Below, one piece after another: positions 35,720 through 45,013 of a DNA stretch of 64,000 nucleotides. The DNA is from an uncultured Oscillibacter sp. (GTDB lineage Bacteria; Bacillota; Clostridia; Oscillospirales; Oscillospiraceae). Under the pieces are notes generated by a model that did no database searches, was not told the origin of the DNA, and saw only the letters and a program-made list of their open reading frames with translations. Made by a program: the position numbers and the translations under genes. How positions within the stretch are numbered: position 1 is the first letter of the stretch; every line of letters starts with the position of its first letter. The stretch is from contig CAJUDW010000002.1 of the NCBI GenBank assembly GCA_910584995.1, forward strand, positions 1 through 64,000. Direction: 5' to 3'.

Positions 35720-37785
35720 TGGAACTGCTGGCCCCCGCCGGTTCCCCGGAGGCCCTCCGGGCGGCGGTGCAAAACGGGGCGGACGCGGTATACTTAGGTT
35801 GGGGCAGGTTCAACGCCCGTCAGAGCGCCCGGAATTTTTCCGACGAGGAGTTCCGGGAGGCCCTGGCCTACTGCCACACCTACGGCGTCCGGGTCTTTCT
35901 GACCCTGAATACCCTTTTGACCGATCGGGAACTCCCCAAAGCCCTGGAGACCGCCGCCTCCGCCGCCCGCCTGGGAGTGGATGCTGTGCTGGTTCAGGAC
36001 TGGGGCCTCTTTGACCTGCTCCGGAAGTCCCTGCCTGATCTTCCGCTTCACGCCAGCACCCAGATGAGCGTTTTTACCTCAGGCGGGGCAATCCAGCTGG
36101 CGGAGGATGGCTGTGAGCGGGTTGTCCTGGCCCGGGAGTGCTCCGGGGAGGATACGGCCCGGGTCTGTGAGAACTGCCCGGCGGAAATTGAGGTGTTTGT
36201 CCACGGGGCCCTCTGCGTGTGCTGCTCCGGGCAGTGCGCCTTCAGCGCCGTGGTAGGCGGCCGCTCCGGCAACCGGGGCCGCTGCGCCCAGCCCTGCCGC
36301 CTGCCTTACGGCGTCAACGAGCCCGCAGGGAACAAACGGCCCCTCAGCCTGAAGGACAACTGCCTTGCAGAGTACCTCCAGGAGATGGAGGCCATGGGCG
36401 TCGCCTGCCTGAAGCTGGAGGGCCGGATGAAGCGGCCGGAGTATGTGGCCGTAGTCACCCGCATTTACGCCCGTCTTCTGGCGGAACACCGTCCTCCTAC
36501 CGCCGCCGAGCGGGCGGAACTGGATCAGGCCTTTTCCCGCTCCGGTTTTACGGACTGGTATTGGCGGGGCAAGACCGGTTACCCCATGTTCGGCGCCCGG
36601 CCGGAGAACATCCCGGAGCCTGCGGCGTTGTTTCAGGAGGCCCGGGCCTCCTATGAGAAGGACAGCCTGCGGACCGTTCCCGCCGCCTTTGCCTGTACGG
36701 TCCGGGCGGGGGAGCCCTGCACGCTGGCTGTCCGGGACCGGGACGGGCATACCGTCACCGTGTCCGGCCCTGTGCCGGAAACCGCCGGGAACCGGGCGCT
36801 GACGGAGGAGGATCTCCGGAGCCGCCTTTCCAAAACCGGCGGGACGCCCTACCGCTGTGAAGAGATTTCCCTTGCCATAGACAGCGGCCTCTACCTTTCA
36901 GCCAGCGCCCTTAACGGCCTGCGGCGGTCGGCCCTCTCTGCCCTGACAGAGGCCCGCACTGCGCCGCCTGCCCGCCGGGAACTGCCGCCGCCCCCTCTAC
37001 CGGAGGCAGGCTGCGCCGGGGATGCGCCGGAATGGACCGTTTCTGTTGTGAATCTGGCCCAGGCCTCACCGGAACTACTGGCCCTGGGCCCTGCCCGGGT
37101 GTATGTCCCCCTGGAACAGCTGGCGGACTGCGCCGCCCTGCCGGAATACGGCGGGGAATGGTGCGCCGTGCCGCCCCGTGTCTGGCGGGATCGGGATGAG
37201 GGCCGCCTGCGGGACTGGCTGGATCGGGCCAAGGCCTTAGGTGCCGCAGGCGCCCTGCTTGGGAACATCGGCCACCTTTCCCTTCTGCGGGACAGCGGCC
37301 TTGCCCTGTACGGCGACTTTGGCCTGAACGTATTCAACAGCCGCTCCCTGGCCTATCTGCGGGAGAAGGGGCTGGCCTCCGCCTGCCTCGCCTTTGAACT
37401 GCGGTTTGCCCAGATCCGGGACATGGAGAAACTCCTTCCCGCGGAGGCGATTGTCTATGGCCGCCTGCCTTTGATGCTGACGGAAAACTGCCTCATCCGC
37501 AACAACGGCGGATGCCGGTGCGATCTCCCCAATTTCCTGAATGACCGCACAGGGGCCTCCTTCCCCCTCCTCCCCGCTTTCGGCCATCGGACGGAACTGC
37601 AAAACAGCAAAGTCCTCTGGCTGGCGGATAAACCCCAGTGGCAGCGGGCCGGGCTCCGCTACGCCCGGCTACGGTTCACTACGGAAACGCCGGAAACGTG
37701 CCTGGAGGTCTTCCATGCCTATCTCCGGCAGGAGCCGCCCCAGGGGGAGTTTACCCGCGGGCTCTATGAACGGGGCGTGGAATAA
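35719..37785 (+). CDS. U32-family peptidase / RlhA-type protein with DUF3656-like extension
   Basis: A 688-residue U32 protein. The N-terminal part has the family core (LLAPAGSPEALRAAVQNGADAVYLGWGRFNAR; IEVFVHGALCVCCSGQCAFSAVVGGRSGNRGRCAQPCRLPY) with the four-cysteine cluster seen in enzymes that hydroxylate 23S rRNA (RlhA) or tRNA. The C-terminal third is an extension with a further cysteine cluster near ENCLIRNNGGCRCDLPN. ATG at 35719 overlaps the zapA stop. U32 proteins were first called collagenases, but RNA modification is now the better-supported role; which one applies here is open. Confidence 0.87.
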   Translation: MELLAPAGSPEALRAAVQNGADAVYLGWGRFNARQSARNFSDEEFREALAYCHTYGVRVFLTLNTLLTDRELPKALETAASAARLGVDAVLVQDWGLFDLLRKSLPDLPLHASTQMSVFTSGGAIQLAEDGCERVVLARECSGEDTARVCENCPAEIEVFVHGALCVCCSGQCAFSAVVGGRSGNRGRCAQPCRLPYGVNEPAGNKRPLSLKDNCLAEYLQEMEAMGVACLKLEGRMKRPEYVAVVTRIYARLLAEHRPPTAAERAELDQAFSRSGFTDWYWRGKTGYPMFGARPENIPEPAALFQEARASYEKDSLRTVPAAFACTVRAGEPCTLAVRDRDGHTVTVSGPVPETAGNRALTEEDLRSRLSKTGGTPYRCEEISLAIDSGLYLSASALNGLRRSALSALTEARTAPPARRELPPPPLPEAGCAGDAPEWTVSVVNLAQASPELLALGPARVYVPLEQLADCAALPEYGGEWCAVPPRVWRDRDEGRLRDWLDRAKALGAAGALLGNIGHLSLLRDSGLALYGDFGLNVFNSRSLAYLREKGLASACLAFELRFAQIRDMEKLLPAEAIVYGRLPLMLTENCLIRNNGGCRCDLPNFLNDRTGASFPLLPAFGHRTELQNSKVLWLADKPQWQRAGLRYARLRFTTETPETCLEVFHAYLRQEPPQGEFTRGLYERGVE

Positions 37786-37856
37786 GGGGAAATTCGATTG
37801 CAGATGGTATAGCACCATTGCTTTTATACTAACCGTCATGAAATTAGGAGACACTT

Positions 37857-38288
37857 ATGGAAGAACTGAAAGTCAAATACTTTACGGAAGGGTTGGATGA
37901 ACTGTGCTACGTGGACGGCAAGTCCGACTGGATTGACCTCCGCTGCGCTGAGGATATTACCCTGGAGGCCGGGGAATTCCGCCTGATCCCCCTGGGGGTG
38001 GCCATTGCCCTGCCGGAGGGATACGAGGCCCACATTGTGCCCCGCAGTTCCACCTTCAAAAATTACGGGATTTTGCAGGCTAACTCCATGGGCGTTGTGG
38101 ACTGTTCATACTGTGGGGACAACGACCAGTGGCGGATGCCGGCCTACGCCACCCGCCCTGTCACCATTGAGAAAAACGCCCGGATCTGCCAGTTCCGTCT
38201 GATGCGGAACCAGCCGCAGCTGCAATTCACCAGGGTAGAGCATCTGGACGGCCCGGATCGGGGCGGTTTCGGCTCCACGGGGAAATAA
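37857..38288 (+). CDS. dut: Deoxyuridine 5'-triphosphate nucleotidohydrolase
   Basis: Hydrolyses dUTP to dUMP, keeping uracil out of DNA. The 143-residue trimeric-type dUTPase shows motif 2 PRSSTFKNYGI, motif 3 GVVDCSYCGDNDQW, motif 4 ARICQFRL and motif 5 RGGFGSTG, which closes over the active site. Start ATG follows TTAGGAG. Two bases separate it from maf. Confidence 0.93.
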   Translation: MEELKVKYFTEGLDELCYVDGKSDWIDLRCAEDITLEAGEFRLIPLGVAIALPEGYEAHIVPRSSTFKNYGILQANSMGVVDCSYCGDNDQWRMPAYATRPVTIEKNARICQFRLMRNQPQLQFTRVEHLDGPDRGGFGSTGK

Positions 38289-38290
38289 GG

Positions 38291-38869
38291 ATGAGCAGAA
38301 TCGTTCTGGCCTCCGCCTCCCCCCGGCGGCAGGAACTGTTGGCCCGTATCGGCATTACGGAGTTTGCTATCCGGATCCCGGAGGTGGAGGAGTCCTATCC
38401 CGCCGGGCTGTCCCCCCGGGAGACGGTGGAATACATCTCCCGGGAGAAGGCGGACGCCGCTGCAGCCCTCTGCGCCCCGGATGAAATTGTTATCACCGCC
38501 GACACCATGGTGTTCCTGGACGACCAGCGCCTGGGAAAGCCCCTGGACGAGGCGGACGCCCTGCGGATGCTGACCGCCCTCCAGGGGCGGCGCCATACCG
38601 TCTGCACCGGCGTGACTGTCCGGCAGGGGGATCGCTCCCTGACGGAGAGCGAGGCTACGGAGGTCTTTTTCCGTCCCGCTTCCCGGGAAGAACTGCTGGG
38701 TTATATCCGCACCGGCGAACCTATGGACAAAGCCGGGGCCTATGGCATCCAGGGAATGGGGGCGCTTCTGGTGGAACGGCTGAACGGCGACTTCTTCAAT
38801 GTGATGGGCCTGCCGGTCCTGCGCCTCAGCCGGATGCTGGGGCAGTTCGGCGTTTCTTTTTTTGATTGA
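38291..38869 (+). CDS. maf: Maf-type nucleotide pyrophosphatase
   Basis: House-cleaning pyrophosphatase for modified or canonical nucleoside triphosphates. The 192-residue protein begins IVLASASPRRQELLARIG, includes the metal-binding ADTMVFLDDQRLGKP and ends with KAGAYGIQGMGALLVERLNGDFFNVMGLPV, the core of the family. It directly follows dut, so two nucleotide-pool cleaners share an mRNA, and it leads into mreCD as in many Firmicutes; mreB is missing from this position. Confidence 0.94.
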   Translation: MSRIVLASASPRRQELLARIGITEFAIRIPEVEESYPAGLSPRETVEYISREKADAAAALCAPDEIVITADTMVFLDDQRLGKPLDEADALRMLTALQGRRHTVCTGVTVRQGDRSLTESEATEVFFRPASREELLGYIRTGEPMDKAGAYGIQGMGALLVERLNGDFFNVMGLPVLRLSRMLGQFGVSFFD

Positions 38870-38926
38870 TTCCTCATATGATTTTCGGATTTTTCTTTTC
38901 CTTCCGTCCATAAAGGAGGTGGCTGC

Positions 38927-39766
38927 TTGAAAAATTTTCTCAAAGAGCACGGTCTCTGGATTCTCTTTGCCGGGGCGGTTATCGCCGTGGCTATGGCGGC
39001 ACTATCCTTTTTCAGCGTTACATCCTCTCCCCTGGTGAACATGACCAAAACGCTGACCTCCCCCTTCCGCTCTGCCTATACGGCCGTTGCCACCTGGTTT
39101 AACGACAAGCAGAACTACTACCGGAATACCACGGCCCTGGAGGAGGAAAATGCCGCCCTCCGCCAGCGGATTGCCCAGATGGAGGAGGATATCCGGCAGG
39201 CAGAACTGGACAGCGATGAAAACCAGCGGCTCCGGGAACTGCTGGAACTGCGGGAACAGCGGCGGGATTTTCAATTGGAGGCCGCCCTCATTACGGAACA
39301 CGCGGTCTCCAACTGGACCTCTTCCCTGAGCCTCAACAAGGGCACTGCCCACGGCGTGGAAAACGGCGACTGCGTGATTGACGAGACCGGCGCCCTGGTT
39401 GGCATTGTCCGGGAGGTAGGCGTGAACTGGTGTACCGTCCTGACCATTGTGGATACGGACACCTCCCTGGGCGCGCAGGTATTCCGGACCAAGGATCTGG
39501 CCTTGGCTGTAGGGGATTTCTCCCTGATGGAGGAAAACCGCCTGCGGCTGGAGTACCTCTCTGCTGGTAGCCAGCTGCTGGGCGGCGACGTGGTGCAGAC
39601 CTCCGGCCTGGGCGGCTTCTATCCCTCCGGGCTGGTCATCGGCACTGTGGACGTGGTGCAGATTGACGATTCCGGCTCCGCTTCCTATGCCGTGCTGATT
39701 CCCAGCGTGGAATTCGACGACTTGACAGAGGTTTTTATCATCAAGGATTTTGATATTGTCACATAA
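38927..39766 (+). CDS. mreC: Rod shape-determining protein MreC
   Basis: Bitopic membrane protein of the elongasome. The 279-residue chain has a membrane helix (about 10-30), a coiled coil (65-115, ALEEENAALRQRIAQMEEDIRQAELDSDENQRLRELLELREQ) and the beta-barrel periplasmic domain (NKGTAHGVENGDCVIDETGALVGIVREVG...SGLGGFYPSGLVIGTV). TTG at 38927 is the start, after AAAGGAGGT. mreD follows by 18 bases. Confidence 0.94.
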   Translation: MKNFLKEHGLWILFAGAVIAVAMAALSFFSVTSSPLVNMTKTLTSPFRSAYTAVATWFNDKQNYYRNTTALEEENAALRQRIAQMEEDIRQAELDSDENQRLRELLELREQRRDFQLEAALITEHAVSNWTSSLSLNKGTAHGVENGDCVIDETGALVGIVREVGVNWCTVLTIVDTDTSLGAQVFRTKDLALAVGDFSLMEENRLRLEYLSAGSQLLGGDVVQTSGLGGFYPSGLVIGTVDVVQIDDSGSASYAVLIPSVEFDDLTEVFIIKDFDIVT

Positions 39767-39784
39767 GGGAGAGGAGGCCCCGTC

Positions 39785-40297
39785 TTGCTGGTCCGCAATG
39801 AAGTGATTTTTAAATGGTTCCTCTATGCCCTGGCGGCCGTCCTCTGCCTCTTTGTCCAAACCGCCCTTTTGCAGCGGATACACGTCTGGGGCGTCATCCC
39901 CTTCCTCTATCCCCTGCTGGCGGCGATCCCCGCCACTTGGGAATCCCCTTCCTCCGGCACAATCTTCTCCCTCTCCATGGGGGTTGTGTGCGATCTGCTG
40001 CTGCCGGGGCCGATTCCCTGCTTTTACACCCTGGTTTTCCCGCTGGCCGGACTGTTTTCCTCTCTGCTGGCCCAGGGGCTTTTGCAGGCCGGTTTCCTCT
40101 GCTCCCTGGTCTCCGCCGCCGGAGCCTTTTGCCTGACGGACGGCTTCCACTGCTTCCTCCTCTGGCTCAACGGGCGTCCCGCCTGGGAGACCGGGGCCTT
40201 TTTGGCCCTGCGGGAGTTCTGCGTTACCGCACCCTTCATCATCCCTGTGACCCTCCTCTTCCGGGCAGTGTTCTGCCGGACCCACGCGGAGAATTGA
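39785..40297 (+). CDS. mreD: Rod shape-determining protein MreD
   Basis: Integral membrane partner of MreC. The 170-residue protein has about five hydrophobic helices and no soluble domain. TTG at 39785 follows GAGAGGAGG. Identification rests on the fold and on its position between mreC and the PBP2 gene; sequence conservation in the family is low. Confidence 0.88.
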   Translation: MLVRNEVIFKWFLYALAAVLCLFVQTALLQRIHVWGVIPFLYPLLAAIPATWESPSSGTIFSLSMGVVCDLLLPGPIPCFYTLVFPLAGLFSSLLAQGLLQAGFLCSLVSAAGAFCLTDGFHCFLLWLNGRPAWETGAFLALREFCVTAPFIIPVTLLFRAVFCRTHAEN

Positions 40298-40373
40298 CCG
40301 CTTTATTCAAATTCAGAATTGCGCCCTTGCGGCGCACCCTGTTTCGCCGCTTTTACGCAGCAAAGGAGTACCC

Positions 40374-42716
40374 ATGGATCAACGTGAATCCCGCCATATG
40401 CGCCTATATCTGCTGGGAGCCTTCCTTGCGGCAGTCCTGCTGGTCTACCTGTGGGTCCTTTACGACCTTCAGGTAAACCACTACCAGGAATACGCCGACC
40501 GCTCCATCCGCTCCATCGTCCGCCCCGAACAGGTGGAGGCCTCCCGGGGCATCCTGACGGATCGGAACGGGCGGGTGCTGGTGTCCAACCGCTCTACCTA
40601 TAACCTGACCTTTGACGCCAGCCTTTTAAAGCCCAATCAGGATGAAAACCGTGCCATTTTGCAGCTGGTGGAACTCTGCCGCCAGCAGAATGTCGCCTGG
40701 AACGACTCCCTGCCCATCACCAGCCACCCTCCCTATACCTACACAGTAGATGAACTCTCCGACCTGCACAGGGGGCGTTTTTTCTCCTATCTCAAAAATC
40801 TGGAGCCTGCCAGGCAGGCTTTGATCCGCTATCTTCTCCAGAATCCCAATCTGGTGGACTCCCCGGAGGACGCCTCCGCCGCCCCTGTCTCCCCTGCGGC
40901 CAAGGGAGCCATGGCCCTTCAGGAGTTCGCCGCCCTTCAGGAACAGGCTGTGACCGCCTATCTGGATCAGCATCCGGAACTGGCAGACGTCCGGTTCTCC
41001 GCACCTCTCACCGGCGCGCGGTTGCGGCGGGGAGAAGCCCTGCTGGATGGGCTCACCGCCGCCCAAGTAACTGCCCAGTTCCTCCACAACGCGGGCCTCA
41101 CCCCTGTCCGGGTCCTCCAGTGGATGCGGGAGGACTTTGCCCTGCCGGAGGACTTCTCCCAGCTGGACGCCCGCCTGGTATCCGGCATCCGGTACGAGAT
41201 CTCTCTGCGGGCTATGGAAATCACCACCGTCACCTACGTGCTGGCGGAGGACATCAATACAGAGTTTATCTCCATCATCAATGACGCAGGCTGTGCCGGA
41301 GCCAAGGTCACCAGCGCCTATGCCCGGGAATATGAGACCGATTACGCCGCCCATATCCTGGGTATGGTGGGCCCCATTTATGCCGAGGACGATATGGAGG
41401 CCCTGCGGGCCAAGCATTACAGGCCGGACGACACCATTGGCCGCTCCGGTGCGGAGGCCGCTTTCGAGGATTACCTCCGGGGCATTGACGGCAAGCGGAT
41501 GGTTTCCACCAATAACGAGGGCAAAATCACCGGTGAATACTACAGCGATGACCCCAAGCCAGGCAATACCGTAGAACTCACCATCGACCTGGACTTCCAG
41601 CAGGCGGTCGAGGACATTTTAGCCAACACCGTCCAGCAGATGAACCAGGAGCGGGATCTGAACAAAAATAACGAAAACGAAACCCGGGGCGCCGGTCTGG
41701 CCGTGGTAAAAGTAGGCACCGGGGAAGTGCTGGCGCTGGCCTCCTACCCCACCTACCGCCTATCCGCCTACCGGGAGGAGTCGGATCAATATAATCACGA
41801 TCCTGCCCGCCCCCTCTTCAACCGGGCTACCAGCGGCCGCTATGCCCCCGGCTCCACGTTCAAACCCCTGGTGGCCGTGGCGGCCCTGGAGGAGGGCGTC
41901 ACCACCCTTACCGAACGCATTATAGACCCCGGTTACTGGGACTACCCCGAAATCGTGGCCGGGACCCAGCGCTGGCGCTGGCACTGCTGGTACCGCAGCG
42001 GCCATGGGCGCATCAATATCGTCCAGGCCATTACCGGCTCCTGCAACACCTTCTTCCATGAGATGGGCTACCGCCTGGGCATCGAAAAACTGGACGAATA
42101 CGCCCTGGCCTTCGGCTTGGGCAAGCCTACGGGCCTGGAGATCGGTGATAACGCCGGCCTGCTGGCCAGCCCCCAGGAGCGGGAGGAACGGGGCGGTGTC
42201 TGGTACGGCGGCGACACCATCCAGGCGGCTATCGGCCAGTCCGACAACCTTTTCACGCCCATCCAGCTGGCAAACTATGTAGCCACCCTGGTCTCCGGCG
42301 GCAAACATTATGACGCCCATCTTCTCAAGGCCGTGAAGACCTACAACAACGCGGAGGTGGTAGCCCTGGGCAACACCGCCCCCTCCAATGTGGTTTCCAT
42401 CAGCGACAGTACGCTGGAGGCTGTCAAGGAGGGTATGCACGATCTGACCACCTCCTCCCTGGCGGGTGCCTTCCAGAACTGCGTGGTAGACGCCGGCGCC
42501 AAAACCGGCACCGTCCAGCTGGGCACAGGCATTACCAACGACGGCACTTTCGTCTGTTTCGCCCCCTATGATGATCCGGAAATCGCCCTGGCCCTGGTGA
42601 TTGAGCGGGGCAACAGCGGTTCCGCCCTGGCCGCTGCCGCCGTGGAGGTGCTGAACGCCTACTTCACCGCCGGGGAAGACGCCGCCGTTACCGGGGAAAA
42701 CCAGCTTCTGCCCTGA
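40374..42716 (+). CDS. mrdA: Penicillin-binding protein 2 (class B transpeptidase, elongation type)
   Basis: Transpeptidase for cylindrical wall synthesis. The 780-residue protein has a short cytoplasmic N-terminus, a membrane helix (10-30), a dimerisation domain with RGILTDRNGRVLVSNRS (about 54-70), and the penicillin-binding domain with the nucleophile Ser494 in STFK, S556-C-N558 and K710-T-G712. ATG at 40374 follows AAAGGAG. It closes the maf-mreC-mreD-mrdA order, so the cluster serves cell elongation. An insertion of about 100 residues near 120-240 makes it longer than Bacillus PbpA. Confidence 0.95.
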   Translation: MDQRESRHMRLYLLGAFLAAVLLVYLWVLYDLQVNHYQEYADRSIRSIVRPEQVEASRGILTDRNGRVLVSNRSTYNLTFDASLLKPNQDENRAILQLVELCRQQNVAWNDSLPITSHPPYTYTVDELSDLHRGRFFSYLKNLEPARQALIRYLLQNPNLVDSPEDASAAPVSPAAKGAMALQEFAALQEQAVTAYLDQHPELADVRFSAPLTGARLRRGEALLDGLTAAQVTAQFLHNAGLTPVRVLQWMREDFALPEDFSQLDARLVSGIRYEISLRAMEITTVTYVLAEDINTEFISIINDAGCAGAKVTSAYAREYETDYAAHILGMVGPIYAEDDMEALRAKHYRPDDTIGRSGAEAAFEDYLRGIDGKRMVSTNNEGKITGEYYSDDPKPGNTVELTIDLDFQQAVEDILANTVQQMNQERDLNKNNENETRGAGLAVVKVGTGEVLALASYPTYRLSAYREESDQYNHDPARPLFNRATSGRYAPGSTFKPLVAVAALEEGVTTLTERIIDPGYWDYPEIVAGTQRWRWHCWYRSGHGRINIVQAITGSCNTFFHEMGYRLGIEKLDEYALAFGLGKPTGLEIGDNAGLLASPQEREERGGVWYGGDTIQAAIGQSDNLFTPIQLANYVATLVSGGKHYDAHLLKAVKTYNNAEVVALGNTAPSNVVSISDSTLEAVKEGMHDLTTSSLAGAFQNCVVDAGAKTGTVQLGTGITNDGTFVCFAPYDDPEIALALVIERGNSGSALAAAAVEVLNAYFTAGEDAAVTGENQLLP

Positions 42717-42838
42717 CCCCGCTTTCTCCCTTCCTTCCGGGGGCTTTTCCGGCCCCCGGCCCTGTTCTGCAATTCCGGCGGCGGATGCCGCCTTTCAGGC
42801 CGGGATTTCCGGCCATTTTAATGCTAAGGAGTCTTTTC

Positions 42839-44713
42839 ATGTCTGAACCGCTTGTCTTTGACCCCCGCTCTCCCCAGTGCAAGGAGCCCTACGGGGCAGT
42901 CCCCTGCGGGCAGGAAATCGTTTTCCGCTGCCATCCTCTGGCTTCAGAGCGCTTTACCCATTGTGCAATCGTTTTGAATCTGGAGTTTTACCAGTCGGAG
43001 CGGAAAGTAGAATTGTCCTTTTCCGGCTATGAGGGGGATCGGGCTTGCTTTTCCGTCTCGATCCCCGCACCGCCGGAACCGGAACTGATCTGGTATCACT
43101 TCTGCTTCTGGCGGGACGACGGCAGCGGTTGTATCCTGGATAAGCAGGGCTACCGTTGGAAGGTCCAGCCGGAGCCCTGGCAGCTGACGGTTTACCGGGA
43201 AAACCATACCCCTGCCTGGTTCGGCCGGGGGCTGGTCTATCAGATTTTCCCCGACCGCTTCTGCCGCCTCTCCATTCCGGATACGGCGGGGATGATCGGG
43301 AACCGCTGGGTTCATGAAAACTGGTATGACATCCCGGAGTGGCGGCCGGACGAACACGGGATTGTCCAAAACCGGGACTTCTTCGGCGGCTCCCTGGCAG
43401 GCGTCGCCTCCAAACTGGATTATCTGGCAGAGATGGGGGTCTCCGTCCTCTACTTCTGCCCCATTTTTGAGGCCGCCTCCAACCACCGTTATGATACAGC
43501 GGACTATGGGAAAATTGATCCCATGCTGGGCACGGAGGAGGAGTTCAGGGCCCTCTGCCAATCCGCCCGGGAACGCGGCATCCGGGTGGTTCTGGACGGC
43601 GTGTTCAATCATACCGGTTCCCGAAGCCTTTATTTCAACCAGGACGGCTGGTATCCCACCCTGGGAGCAGCCCAAAGCCAGGAGAGCCCCTATTACGGCT
43701 GGTTTTCCTTCCATCCCTGGCCCAACAGCTATGATTCCTGGTGGGGAATCGATACGCTTCCCGCCGTCCGGGAGGATCACCCGGGTTATACCAATTATAT
43801 TATTGAACATGAGGATTCTATTGTCCGCCGCTGGCTGCGGGCCGGGGCCTCCGGCTGGCGGCTGGATGTAGCCGACGAACTGCCGGACGCCTTTATCGAA
43901 AAACTCCGCACCGCCGTGGAGGAAACCAGCCCGGATGCACTTCTTTTGGGGGAGGTCTGGGAGGACGCCAGCAGTAAAATCGCCTACTCCCGGCGGCGGA
44001 AATACCTTTTGGGCCGGGAACTCCACGGCGTTATGAACTATCCCTTCCGCTCTGCCCTGCTTACCTATCTTTTAGGCGGCGGCGCGGAGGACTTCCGGGA
44101 GTCCATGGAGGCCCTCCGGGAAAACTACCCCAGGGACGCCTTCTACTCCGCCATGAATTTCCTGGGCACCCACGATACCCCCCGCATCCTTACGCTCCTG
44201 GGGGCGAACTGCACGCCGGAGTCCAAGGATGACCGGGCCGCCTACCGCCTCTCTCCGGAGGAACGATCCAAGGGCCTGTCCCTGGTGCGTCTGGCAGTTC
44301 TCATCCTTCTCTCCTTTCCCGGCGCGCCTATGATCTACTACGGGGATGAGGTGGCTATGGAGGGCTTTGAAGATCCTCTGAACCGGGGCGGTTACAACTG
44401 GGATCACGGGGATCAGACGCTGCGGGACTGGTTTTCCCGTCTGGGCTGCCTCCGTCGGGATCTGGCCCCCCTGCACCGGGGGGATCTCCGCTGGCTCCAC
44501 GCCTCCGGGCCTTTGCTGGCCTTCGCCCGGGAATTTGAGGGAGAATCGGTGCTCACCCTGGTCAATGCCTCACCAGCGTGTCAGTGCCTGGATCTCCCCT
44601 GGGGTGCCCCTCTCCGGGATCTTCTCTCCGGGCAGCCCTTTGTCCCGGCGGAGGGACGGCTTTTACTGGAGTTACCCCCCTACGGCGGCCTTCTTCTGGG
44701 GCCGGAATCCTAA
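42839..44713 (+). CDS. GH13 alpha-glucan hydrolase (neopullulanase/cyclomaltodextrinase type)
   Basis: Intracellular alpha-amylase-family enzyme (no signal peptide). The 624-residue protein has an N-terminal beta-sandwich domain (1-120) as in neopullulanase-type enzymes, then the (beta/alpha)8 barrel with VLDGVFNHTG (region I), GWRLDVADE with the nucleophile Asp343, LLGEVWED with the acid/base Glu372 and FLGTHDTPR with Asp446, and a C-terminal beta domain. ATG at 42839 follows TAAGGAG. It probably cleaves short maltodextrins in the cytoplasm. Confidence 0.92.
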   Translation: MSEPLVFDPRSPQCKEPYGAVPCGQEIVFRCHPLASERFTHCAIVLNLEFYQSERKVELSFSGYEGDRACFSVSIPAPPEPELIWYHFCFWRDDGSGCILDKQGYRWKVQPEPWQLTVYRENHTPAWFGRGLVYQIFPDRFCRLSIPDTAGMIGNRWVHENWYDIPEWRPDEHGIVQNRDFFGGSLAGVASKLDYLAEMGVSVLYFCPIFEAASNHRYDTADYGKIDPMLGTEEEFRALCQSARERGIRVVLDGVFNHTGSRSLYFNQDGWYPTLGAAQSQESPYYGWFSFHPWPNSYDSWWGIDTLPAVREDHPGYTNYIIEHEDSIVRRWLRAGASGWRLDVADELPDAFIEKLRTAVEETSPDALLLGEVWEDASSKIAYSRRRKYLLGRELHGVMNYPFRSALLTYLLGGGAEDFRESMEALRENYPRDAFYSAMNFLGTHDTPRILTLLGANCTPESKDDRAAYRLSPEERSKGLSLVRLAVLILLSFPGAPMIYYGDEVAMEGFEDPLNRGGYNWDHGDQTLRDWFSRLGCLRRDLAPLHRGDLRWLHASGPLLAFAREFEGESVLTLVNASPACQCLDLPWGAPLRDLLSGQPFVPAEGRLLLELPPYGGLLLGPES

Positions 44714-44731
44714 ATCTCCTTTACCGGGGGA

Positions 44732-44747
44732 TGTTTCACGTGAAACA
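44732..44747. promoter_or_regulatory. parS site 1, inside a 32-bp palindrome
   Basis: TGTTTCACGTGAAACA, the standard 16-base ParB/Spo0J binding site. It is the centre of a perfect palindrome from 44724 to 44755 (outer arms CCGGGGGA/TCCCCCGG) followed by TTCCTTTTT, just after the GH13 stop, so it may also act as that gene's terminator. soj-spo0J begin 0.9 kb downstream. Confidence 0.95.
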
Positions 44748-44774
44748 TCCCCCGGTTCCTTTTTAGCAGAAAGG

Positions 44775-45013
44775 CCCACCAGTCCAACCGGTGGGTTCCC
44801 CTTGTATGCTTTAGCAAAAAGCAGCCGGCGAGGCGAAGAACCACTTGCTATGCGGCAGATGCACAAAAGTCTCAAACAGAAGATGATTTGCCCTTTTTCG
44901 GAAGGCGGGGCATAGATGCAGGCAAAAGATATTTCATACGTCCTGAGCCGCTTGCCGGTATCAAGCCCTAAAAGGGCCTACTCAATCCTCCGGCTAAGCC
45001 GGAGGATTTAACT
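44775..45013 (+). ncRNA. Candidate structured noncoding RNA (possibly raiA-like)
   Basis: A stretch of about 240 bases without a plausible gene, visibly lower in GC than the neighbours. It contains a stem CCCACC/GGTGGG (44775-44795), the motif TATGCTTTAGCAAAAAG (44805-44821), CGAAGAAC, a long-range pairing GCCGGC/GCCGGT (about 44824/44953), the stems TGCCC/GGGCA and GCCC-taaaa-GGGC, and ends with a terminator-like hairpin AATCCTCCGGCT/AGCCGGAGGATT at 44982-45008. Size, firmicute context and the TGCTTTAG...CGAAGAAC pattern recall the raiA RNA motif, but I am working from memory and did not align it. Confidence 0.5.
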
